Part shown: positions 46,621 to 54,150 of the stretch, piece after piece
How positions within the stretch are numbered: the stretch's first letter is position 1
Layout: each line of letters begins with the position of its first letter
Origin: Methylobacterium sp. Leaf123
GTDB lineage: Bacteria; Pseudomonadota; Alphaproteobacteria; Rhizobiales; Beijerinckiaceae
Length of the DNA stretch: 64,000 nucleotides
Assembly (NCBI RefSeq): GCF_001423405.1
Contig: NZ_LMNS01000005.1
Coordinates: 85,354-149,353 of the forward strand
Direction of reading: 5' to 3'
The notes under the pieces: generated by a model
The model's input: the letters and a program-made list of their open reading frames with translations, nothing else
What the model was told of the DNA's origin: nothing
Databases searched by the model: none
Position numbers and translations under genes: made by a program

Positions 46621-48036
46621 ATGTTTCGCAGACGACAAGATCCGCCGTCTCCGCCGCCCGCTTCCGAGGAGCCGTCGCTGCCGAACCGGCCGTCGCCGCG
46701 CAGCCCGAGCGAGGCCATCAAGCCCACCGTCGCCCCGCCCCCGCCCGAGAAGCCTGAGCGCCGCCGCGGTGGCCTGCTCGCCACCATCAGCGGGTTCCTC
46801 ACCCTCGGCGTCGTCCTCGCGCTCGGCGCCCTGATCGGCCTCACCCTGCTCAATCGCCAGGCCTCCGAGCCGGGGCCGCTCTCCGCCGACAAGGTCGTGG
46901 TGATTCCCAGCCGTAGCGGCACGTCGGAAATCGCCAGCATCCTCGCCCGTGAGGGCGTGATCGAGCATCCGACCCTGTTCGAGATGTCAGCCCGATTCGG
47001 CGGCAAGGGGCCGCTCAAGCATGGCGAGTACATGTTCAAGGCCCATGCGAGCGTGAAGGACACGATCGAGACCCTGACCAACGGGCGTCAGGTCCAGCAC
47101 GCCATCACCTTCCCCGAGGGGCTCACCTCGGAGCAGATCGTGGCCCGGCTCGGGGAGAACGACATCCTCTCGGGCGAGATCGCCGAGACGCCGCCGGAGG
47201 GCTCGCTTCTCCCCGACACCTACAAGTTCGAGCGCGGCGCCACCCGCCAGCAGATCCTCAACCTGATGCGCTCCAAGCAGCGCGAGGTGCTGAACCAGAT
47301 CTGGCAGCGCCGCAGCCCCGAAGTGCCGGTCAAGACCCCGGCCGAGATGGTGACGCTGGCCTCCATCGTCGAGAAGGAGACCGGCCGCGCCGACGAGCGC
47401 CCGCGGGTGGCGGGCGTGTTCGTCAACCGGTTGCAGAAGCGGATGAAGCTGCAATCCGATCCGACCATCGTCTACGGCTTGGTCGGCGGGCGCGGCACCC
47501 TCGGGCGCGGCATCATGCGCTCGGAGATCGAGCGGGCGACCCCGTACAACACCTACGTGATCGAGGGCCTGCCGCCCGGCCCGATCGCCAATCCGGGCCG
47601 CGCGGCTCTGGAAGCGGTCGCCAACCCGTCGCGCACCAAGGATCTCTTCTTCGTCGCCGACGGCACCGGCGGCCACGCCTTCGCCGACACGCTGGAGGGT
47701 CACCAGCGCAACGTCACCCGCTGGCGGCAGGTCGAGCGCTCCCGCCAGCAATCGCAGCCGGCGGATCCGGGCGCGGTCGACAAGGTCGATCCGAACACCG
47801 CCGAGCCCAATGCCGGGCAGCCCTCCGGCCAGCCCGGCGCCACTCCCGGCCGCGCCTCGGCCTACGCGCCGGGTTCGAACTCGGCCTTCGCGCTCGACGG
47901 TGCCACCGATGGCGGCGCGGGCGGCCCGCGCCCGAAGGCCTTCGACGCCTCCGAGGGCACCCGCCTCGATCCCCTGCGCAACAAGACCTACGACCTCGGC
48001 TCACCCAAGACGGTGCCGGCGCTCCGCAACCCGTAA
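46621..48036 (+). CDS. mltG: Endolytic murein transglycosylase MltG (YceG)
   Basis: Membrane-anchored lytic transglycosylase that ends nascent glycan strands. The 471-residue product has an Arg/Pro-rich cytoplasmic part, one membrane helix (about 58-80, LLATISGFLTLGVVLALGALIGLTLL), a LysM-like unit, and the YceG domain with the catalytic Glu in LASIVEKETGRADERP. The QSDPTIVYGL and YNTYVIEGLPPGPIANPG motifs follow. The C-terminal 110 residues are a Pro/Gln/Ala-rich low-complexity tail. ATG 46621 (MFRRRQD) is chosen. The next gene is convergent, 10 bp away. Confidence 0.93.
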   Translation: MFRRRQDPPSPPPASEEPSLPNRPSPRSPSEAIKPTVAPPPPEKPERRRGGLLATISGFLTLGVVLALGALIGLTLLNRQASEPGPLSADKVVVIPSRSGTSEIASILAREGVIEHPTLFEMSARFGGKGPLKHGEYMFKAHASVKDTIETLTNGRQVQHAITFPEGLTSEQIVARLGENDILSGEIAETPPEGSLLPDTYKFERGATRQQILNLMRSKQREVLNQIWQRRSPEVPVKTPAEMVTLASIVEKETGRADERPRVAGVFVNRLQKRMKLQSDPTIVYGLVGGRGTLGRGIMRSEIERATPYNTYVIEGLPPGPIANPGRAALEAVANPSRTKDLFFVADGTGGHAFADTLEGHQRNVTRWRQVERSRQQSQPADPGAVDKVDPNTAEPNAGQPSGQPGATPGRASAYAPGSNSAFALDGATDGGAGGPRPKAFDASEGTRLDPLRNKTYDLGSPKTVPALRNP

Positions 48037-48046
48037 CGGTAGCGCG

Positions 48047-48763
48047 TCACGGGTCGTGCGCCGTATCCGCGGATCGGGTGCGAAGGCTCCCGCGACCCAG
48101 CGCGGCGACATCGATCTGGTCCAGGGATGTCACGACGAGGTCGGCGCCGGCCGCAAGCAGCAGGGCCGCGTCGCCGAGGCGGGCGATGCCGAGGCTGGCC
48201 ATCCCGCCGGCCTGCGCCGCCCGGATCCCTGCCGGCGCATCCTCCACGACGAGGCACCGGGCCGGCGACACGTTCACGGCTTTGGCGGCGAGTTGAAACA
48301 AGGCCGGATCGGGCTTGCCGCGCGGCACGTCGCGGCCGCTGACATCCGCATCGAACAGCGACAGCAGCGTGCGCCCGTTGGGCAGGATCACGCGGGCCAG
48401 CATCGCGTCGGCGTTCTTCGAGGACGAGGCGAGCACGGTGCGCAATCCGGTGTCCCGCAACGCGACCGCGAAGCGCATCGCATCCGGGAAGGCCTCGAAG
48501 CGGTCCTCGGCAATGAGACGGTCGATCACCGCCTGCTTTCTCTGCGCGAACGCGGCGGCATGGGCGGCGGCCTCGGCGTCACCCAGACGCTCCAGCGCGG
48601 CCCGCGCGCCCTCCAGGCGCCGCTTGCCCGCGACATGGGCTTGGTAGAACGCCGTGGTGAAGCCGGCCGGATCGGCGAACCCGGTCAGGGCCTCGCGCCA
48701 CGCCTGCTCGTGGGGCGAATCCACCAGCACACCATCGACGTCGAAGATCACCGCGCTCAGCAT
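48047..48763 (-). CDS. Beta-phosphoglucomutase-like HAD hydrolase
   Basis: The 238-residue product has the HAD motif I FDVDGVLVDS near residue 6, motif II LASSSKN near 113, and motif III/IV KPDPALFQLAAKAVNVSPARCLVVEDAPAGIRAAQAGGM near 160. The double Asp pattern and the nearby disaccharide phosphorylase favour beta-phosphoglucomutase, converting beta-glucose 1-phosphate to glucose 6-phosphate. A plain phosphatase is possible. ATG 48763 is chosen; ATG 48793 would overlap the phosphorylase stop. Co-transcribed with the GH65 gene upstream. Confidence 0.82.
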   Translation of the reverse strand: MLSAVIFDVDGVLVDSPHEQAWREALTGFADPAGFTTAFYQAHVAGKRRLEGARAALERLGDAEAAAHAAAFAQRKQAVIDRLIAEDRFEAFPDAMRFAVALRDTGLRTVLASSSKNADAMLARVILPNGRTLLSLFDADVSGRDVPRGKPDPALFQLAAKAVNVSPARCLVVEDAPAGIRAAQAGGMASLGIARLGDAALLLAAGADLVVTSLDQIDVAALGRGSLRTRSADTAHDP

Positions 48764-48776
48764 CCGGGGCACGGCC

Positions 48777-51164
48777 TCATGGCTCGACGGCATGGGCGCG
48801 CCCGACCGGCTTGCGGATTGCCTTCGTAACCGAAGGCTCCGTTCCCGACAGGCGGATGTCCTCCTCGACATGCCAGAGGGTCAAGCCGTCGCCCGCCACC
48901 AGGCTGTAGGTGGCGGAGTCGTGGCTCAACGCGACGCGGATCGTCTGTCCGCGCACCGTCAGGGTGAAGCTCAGCCCCGCCCAGGCATCGGGCAGGCAGG
49001 GGTTGAAGGTGATGCGCCCGCCCGTATCGCGCATCCCGGCAAAGCCATAGACCAGGGCGAGCCACGTTCCGCCCATGGCCGCGATGTGAGCGCCGTGCAT
49101 CATGTTTCCGCCGATGTCGGAGATGTCCATCGCCGCGGCGAAGTTGAAGTAATGGAACGCCTTCTCCCGCAGGCCGATCTCGTTGGCGACGATGCTCTGA
49201 ATGCAGACGGACAGAGACGAGTCGTGGGTGGTCAGCGGGTCGTAATAGGCGAAGTTCCGCCGCTTGGCCTCCGGCGTGAATTGTTCGCTGAGCAGGAACA
49301 TGGCCATGACCATGTCGGCCTGTTTGATCACCTGCGCGCGGTAGAGGTTCAGCGGATGGTAGTGTAGTAAAAGCGGGTAATGATCGTCCGGCGTCCCGGC
49401 AAAATCCCACTTTTCCAGTTCGAGAAACGTATCGTCCTGCGGGTGAACCTTCAGCTCCTCGTCATAGGGGAGGTACATCCGCTCGGCCGCCTGATCCCAG
49501 GCATCGGGTTCGTCCGGATCGAGGCCGGTGCGGCGCACGAGGGCATCGTAGTGGCCGGGGTGGTCGCGCTCCAGCATCCGCACGGTTTGGGCGGCGTAGC
49601 GCATGTTCTCCCGGGCCATCAGGTTCGTGAAGCAGTTGTTGTTGACGAGCGCCGTGTATTCGTCCGGCCCCGTCACCCCGTGGATGCAGAAGCGGCCGCC
49701 CATCCGCTCGGAGAAGAAGCCGAGATCGCACCAGAGGCGCGCGGTCTCGACGAGGATCTCGGCGCCGTAGCGGCACAGGAAATCCACATCCCCGCTCACC
49801 TCCACATACTTGCGAAGCGCGTAAGCGATGTCGGCGTTGATGTGATACTGGGCCGTACCGGCCGCGTAATAGGCGGAGGCCTCGCGCCCGTTGATGGTCC
49901 GCCACGGGAAGGTCGCGCCGCGTTGCCCGAGTTCCCGAGCCCGGTCGCGGGCGCTGTCGAGCATGTCGTAGCGGACCTTGAGCAGGCTCCGCGCCATCGG
50001 CGGGTTCGTGTAGATCAGGAACGGCAGGACGTAGATTTCGGTGTCCCAGAAGTAATGTCCCTCGTAGGTCCGCCCGGTCAGTCCGCGGGCGGCGATGCCG
50101 TGCCCTTCCGCCCGCTCCGAGGCCTGCATCAACTGGAACAGGTTCCAGCGGATCACCTGCTGCGTGCGCGGGCTCGCCGACTCCACGGTCACGTCGGCCC
50201 GCTCCCAGAAGCGGTCCATGTCCCGTCTTTGGCGCGCGAGGATCGCGGGGACGCCGCTCTCGACCGCACGGTCCAGCGTCCAGGCCACCTGGGAGCGAAT
50301 CTGCTCGGGCGCTGCGCTGCCGGCGTAATGGTAGCTCAGGTATTTGTGGATGCGGATGGCTCCGCCGGGCGCGAGAACGCCCCGTAGGACGAGAGTGGCG
50401 AGATCGTCGTCGCAGGTGGCCCGCACGGCGAGGGGGCAATCGGCCGTGACGGCGTGGTCCATGCCGCAGCCGAGCACCAGCCCCGAACTCCCGGTGCGAT
50501 AGCTGAGGACCGAGCGCAGCCCCTCCGACTGCGTTCCGGTCGGATGCAGGACGCGCCCGACGAACCCCTCCGCCAAACGGGGATCGCTGGTATCGGTGGC
50601 CAGGGGTTGATCGTTCCGCAACTCGGACGCGATCACCACCGCCACCTCGGCGTTTTCGGCCGTGAGTTCGTAAGAGATCGCGGCGAGGTGGCGATGCGCG
50701 AAGGAGACGAGGCGCAGCGTGCGCAGATGCAGGCGCTTGCCCGCCGGTGTCACCCACGAGACATCCCGGCTCGACGTGCCGGTCCTGAAGTCGAGGACCC
50801 GGCGATACGACAGGATCTCGGCGTCCGGGAGCGTGAAGGGCTCGTCATCGACGGACAGCTTCAGAACCGTCCCATTGGGACAGTTCAGGATGCTTTGCCC
50901 GAGCGTGGGAAACCCATAGGCGCGCTCGCCGTAGACGATGGGGCGATACTCGTAGAAGCCGTTGAGATAGGTGCCCGGCTCACGGACCGGCATCCCCTCA
51001 TCGGTGACCCCACGCAGCCCGAGATAACCGTTCGACAGGGCGAACATCGTCTCCGCCTGCCCGGTGAGTTCGCGCGCCATCCGGTCGTCGTAGCGGACGG
51101 CATCGACCGCCCAGGGGTTCGGGGGAAAGACGTCGGCGGGCGGAATGAGGCGCGGGCGCAGCAT
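48777..51164 (-). CDS. Glycoside hydrolase family 65 phosphorylase
   Basis: The 795-residue product belongs to GH65, which phosphorolyses maltose, trehalose or kojibiose to beta-glucose 1-phosphate plus glucose. The catalytic acid Glu is in HGVTGPDEYTALVNNNCFTN. Other motifs include RGLTGRTYEGHYFWDTEIYVLPFLIYTNPP, and YHPLNLYRAQVIKQADMVMAMFLL. It has the N-terminal beta-sandwich and the C-terminal part typical of GH65. Substrate cannot be read. The next gene, a beta-PGM-like HAD protein, begins 13 bp after it, a typical pairing. Divergent from ackA. Confidence 0.88.
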   Translation of the reverse strand: MLRPRLIPPADVFPPNPWAVDAVRYDDRMARELTGQAETMFALSNGYLGLRGVTDEGMPVREPGTYLNGFYEYRPIVYGERAYGFPTLGQSILNCPNGTVLKLSVDDEPFTLPDAEILSYRRVLDFRTGTSSRDVSWVTPAGKRLHLRTLRLVSFAHRHLAAISYELTAENAEVAVVIASELRNDQPLATDTSDPRLAEGFVGRVLHPTGTQSEGLRSVLSYRTGSSGLVLGCGMDHAVTADCPLAVRATCDDDLATLVLRGVLAPGGAIRIHKYLSYHYAGSAAPEQIRSQVAWTLDRAVESGVPAILARQRRDMDRFWERADVTVESASPRTQQVIRWNLFQLMQASERAEGHGIAARGLTGRTYEGHYFWDTEIYVLPFLIYTNPPMARSLLKVRYDMLDSARDRARELGQRGATFPWRTINGREASAYYAAGTAQYHINADIAYALRKYVEVSGDVDFLCRYGAEILVETARLWCDLGFFSERMGGRFCIHGVTGPDEYTALVNNNCFTNLMARENMRYAAQTVRMLERDHPGHYDALVRRTGLDPDEPDAWDQAAERMYLPYDEELKVHPQDDTFLELEKWDFAGTPDDHYPLLLHYHPLNLYRAQVIKQADMVMAMFLLSEQFTPEAKRRNFAYYDPLTTHDSSLSVCIQSIVANEIGLREKAFHYFNFAAAMDISDIGGNMMHGAHIAAMGGTWLALVYGFAGMRDTGGRITFNPCLPDAWAGLSFTLTVRGQTIRVALSHDSATYSLVAGDGLTLWHVEEDIRLSGTEPSVTKAIRKPVGRAHAVEP

Positions 51165-51912
51165 CGATCGTCATGATCTCCAGGGGCGCAGCGACGGCTT
51201 CATGGCCATCGCATCGTGACCGACCACCTCGGACCGGCTGATGTGATCAAACCCTGCTGTCGCATTGTCCTGCGCGCTGAAGCGGTCCCTACTTCGGCTT
51301 AAGCCCGCGCGTGTCTGCTGAAGCAGCAAGACCAGGGTTCTGCGAAACGATTGCTGTTCTCGTCGGAAACCACCTGTCGGAATACGAGCCGAAAGCTCCT
51401 GCCTGACCCAAGGACGGGTGTTGGAGAGCGCGCGCAACAGTCGGGGTAGAAAGCGTTGCGCTTTTGCAAATGCAGGCTGCGCGACGTCGGTTCCCGCACT
51501 CGGCAACAATCGATATAGATCTCGTCCCGTCATCGCAGCATATCAACGCAACCAGACCGATTTGTCCGTGTTGAACGACAGGTGCACGGGTCTTCATGCA
51601 CACCATTTCAATCCGTCATCAAATGTTATCGGGAACAATTGGCAATCAATTGATTGCTACGCCTTCACCGAGAGGCCCGAGATCATCATTTGCTGGCTGT
51701 GGAGGATGTTTGCGTCGTTCGGCAATGTCCAACCGATAGCGGCTCACCCGATTGGATACGCGGTCGCGAGAGGGAAAAGAATTTGATGCAATTCTGCATT
51801 TCGCTGCCCGAGCAAGCCAACGATAGCCCTTTGGGAAGCAGTGCGCGGATGCCGTCGTTTCCGGCGGCCGTCCCTCCGCCTGCTCATGGCGTGGCGCCGG
51901 CGTGGCGTTGAG
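51165..51912. other. Long divergent intergenic region with palindrome
   Basis: This 748-bp region lies between GH65 and ackA. GC is lower than in the flanks from about 51540 to 51790. It contains a perfect 16-bp palindrome at 51642-51657 and repeats of CAATTG. Open frames across it, including one of 122 residues at 51418-51786, have no ribosome site or family match. It probably carries promoters and operators for both gene strings. Confidence 0.55.
51636..51657. promoter_or_regulatory. Candidate operator palindrome
   Basis: GCAATCAATTGATTGC (51642-51657) is a perfect 16-bp palindrome. A second CAATTG begins 11 bp before the CAATTG in its centre (51636-51641 and 51647-51652), one helical turn apart. 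This looks like a dimeric regulator site between divergent carbon-metabolism operons. The binder is unknown. Confidence 0.5.
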
Positions 51913-53115
51913 ATGGGCGACAGCATCCTTGTCGTGAACGCCGGCAGCTCGTCGATCAAGTTCAAGCTGTACCGCATCGAGGGCGCCGATCTCTTGCCGA
52001 GCCTCAGCGGGGGGATGAGCGGGATCGGCGGCACGCCCTCGCTGCGGGTGACGGACGGGAGGGGTGCCGTCTTGGAGGACCGCCGTTTTGATGCCGCCGA
52101 GGTGCCCGATGCTTCAGCGGCCCAGCATCATCTCTCCGATTGGCTCGGGCACCATCTCGGCGACGCGACGATCGTCGCGGTCGGGCACCGGGTCGTCCAT
52201 GGCGGCGCGGCCTTCGCCGAGCCGGTGCTGATCGACGACGCCGTGCTGCGCCGGCTCGAAACCTTCATTCCGCTGGCACCGCTCCACCAGCTCGGCAACC
52301 TCGATCCGATCCGTGTGCTGCGCGAGCGCCGGCCCGATCTGCCGCAAGTCGCCTGTTTCGATACGGCCTTCCATCGCGGCCATCCGGAATTGTCCGATCG
52401 CTTCGCCCTGCCCCGCTTCCTCCATGACGAGGGCGTGCGGCGCTACGGCTTCCACGGCCTGTCCTACGAATACGTCGCCGGGCGCTTGCGGGAGATCGCC
52501 CCGGAGACGGCGGACGGGCGCGTGGTGATCGCCCATCTCGGCTCCGGGGCCTCGCTCTGTGCGCTTGCAGGCGGGCGGAGCCAGGACACCACCATGAGCT
52601 TCACCGCTCTCGACGGCGTGCCGATGGGAACCCGCTGCGGTGCCCTCGATCCCGGCGTCGTGCTGCACCTCATCGAACATCGGGGCATGACGCCGGCCGA
52701 GGTCGGGCACATGCTGTATTACGAGAGCGGGCTGCTCGGCCTGTCCGGGCTCAGCAACGACGTGCGGACGCTGCTGGCCAGCGACCGGCCCGAGGCCGCC
52801 CTGGCGGTCGCGTTCTTCTGCCGGCGTGTGGCGCAGGCCGCCGCCGCCCTCGCCGTGACGCTCGGCGGCCTCGACGCCTTCGTCTTCACGGCCGGGATCG
52901 GCGAGAACGCGCCCGAGATCCGGCAGCGCGTCATCGCCGATTTGAGTTGGGCCGGTTTGATCCTGGACAATGACGCCAACCGCTCGGGCGTCGCAAGACT
53001 CGATGCATCGGGAAGCCGGGCGCAGATCTGGATCATCCCGACCGACGAAGAGCGCATGATCGCGGGACACACGATGCGTCTGCTGGATCGAATCGCGCCA
53101 GGGGCGAGCGCATGA
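51913..53115 (+). CDS. ackA: Acetate kinase
   Basis: Makes ATP and acetate from acetyl phosphate. The 400-residue product has LVVNAGSSSIKFKLY, the VGHRVVHGG motif, ACFDTAFH near 155, and HLGSGASLCALAGGRSQDTTMSFTALDGVPMGTR, with the phosphate and nucleotide sites. GIGENAPEIR is in the last part. It starts at ATG 51913; the longer frame is Arg-rich. Its stop overlaps the start of yhiI by 4 bases (ATGA), so translation is coupled. No pta gene is near; the acetyl phosphate source is Xfp downstream. Confidence 0.93.
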   Translation: MGDSILVVNAGSSSIKFKLYRIEGADLLPSLSGGMSGIGGTPSLRVTDGRGAVLEDRRFDAAEVPDASAAQHHLSDWLGHHLGDATIVAVGHRVVHGGAAFAEPVLIDDAVLRRLETFIPLAPLHQLGNLDPIRVLRERRPDLPQVACFDTAFHRGHPELSDRFALPRFLHDEGVRRYGFHGLSYEYVAGRLREIAPETADGRVVIAHLGSGASLCALAGGRSQDTTMSFTALDGVPMGTRCGALDPGVVLHLIEHRGMTPAEVGHMLYYESGLLGLSGLSNDVRTLLASDRPEAALAVAFFCRRVAQAAAALAVTLGGLDAFVFTAGIGENAPEIRQRVIADLSWAGLILDNDANRSGVARLDASGSRAQIWIIPTDEERMIAGHTMRLLDRIAPGASA

Positions 53116-54143
53116 GGCGGGCGAGGCCGGGCCTCAGGGCGCGCGGAGCCCTGCTTGCGATCCTGCTCGCCACGGGTTTGGCCGTCGCCGCGCCGCCGCC
53201 CGCGCTCGCGCAATCGCGCCTGAAGCAGTTGATCGACCGGTTGCGCGGCCAGCGGATGCCGGAGGGCATCGCCAAGTCGAACGGGCGCATCGAGGCGACG
53301 CAGGTCGATGTCGCGGCGAAGTATGCGGGCCGGATCGCGCGGTTGCTCGTCAAGGAAGGCGACGAGGTGAGCGCGGGCCAAGTCGTCGCGACGATCTCCT
53401 CGCCCGAGACCGAGGCGCAGTTGCGCGGCGCCCAGGCCCAGGTGCTGCGGGCCAAGAAGAGCCTCGCGGAGGCGGTTGCCCTGATCGCCCAGCGCACCAG
53501 CGACCTCACCTTCGCCGAGGCCGACTTCAAGCGCGGCAAGGAGTTGGTCGGCAAGGGCTACATGACCAAGCAGATCTTCGACCAGCGCAAGGCCAAGGCG
53601 GAGGCGGGCAAGGCCGCCCTCGATGCCGCCAAGGCGCAGGAGGAGCAGGCCAAGTTCGCCGTGCAGAGCGCCGAGGCCGACGTGCAGCGGCTGGAGGCCG
53701 TGCTGGTCGATCTCGTGCTGCGGGCGCCGCGTGACGGGCGCGTGCAGTACCGGCTGGCGCGGGAGGGCGAGGTGGTGGGCGCCGGCACCCGCATCCTGAC
53801 GCTGCTCGACCTCGCCGACGTCTACATGACGATCTACCTGCCGGCCGCGCAGGCCGGGCCGCTGGCGCTCAACGACGAGGCCCGCATCATCCTCGATCCG
53901 GTTCCGCAATACGTCGTTCCAGCGACGATCAGCTTCGTGGCTGCCGACGCGCAGTTCACGCCCAAAAGCGTCGAGACAGAGGAGGAGCGCGAGAAGCTGA
54001 CCTTCCGGATCAAGCTCCAGATCGATCCGCAGGTTCTGAAGACCTACCGCAAGCGGGTGAAGACCGGTGTGCGCGGCATGGGCTTCGTCCGCACCAAGGC
54101 GGATGTCGCGTGGCCGCCCGACCTCGCCGTGAAGCTGCCATGA
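53112..54143 (+). CDS. yhiI: HlyD-type membrane fusion protein (YhiI-like)
   Basis: Periplasmic adaptor of a tripartite-like exporter, 343 residues. A hydrophobic N-terminal signal-anchor ends at about residue 34 (PPALAQ). The biotinyl-lipoyl-like half ADGTQVDVAAKYAGRIARLLVKEGDEVSAGQ appears as EATQVDVAAKYAGRI (about 59-73), then a long coiled coil (about 95-205, Ala/Glu/Lys-rich) and the second lipoyl half LVLRAPRDGRVQYRLAREGE. The order yhiI-rbbA-yhhJ matches the E. coli operon. Cargo unknown. Confidence 0.85.
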   Translation: MRRARPGLRARGALLAILLATGLAVAAPPPALAQSRLKQLIDRLRGQRMPEGIAKSNGRIEATQVDVAAKYAGRIARLLVKEGDEVSAGQVVATISSPETEAQLRGAQAQVLRAKKSLAEAVALIAQRTSDLTFAEADFKRGKELVGKGYMTKQIFDQRKAKAEAGKAALDAAKAQEEQAKFAVQSAEADVQRLEAVLVDLVLRAPRDGRVQYRLAREGEVVGAGTRILTLLDLADVYMTIYLPAAQAGPLALNDEARIILDPVPQYVVPATISFVAADAQFTPKSVETEEEREKLTFRIKLQIDPQVLKTYRKRVKTGVRGMGFVRTKADVAWPPDLAVKLP

Positions 54144-54150
54144 GGCCGGC

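Noticed and set aside
51418-51786. 122-codon open frame in the gap before ackA
   Set aside because: No ribosome binding site, random-looking sequence, and the palindrome lies inside it.
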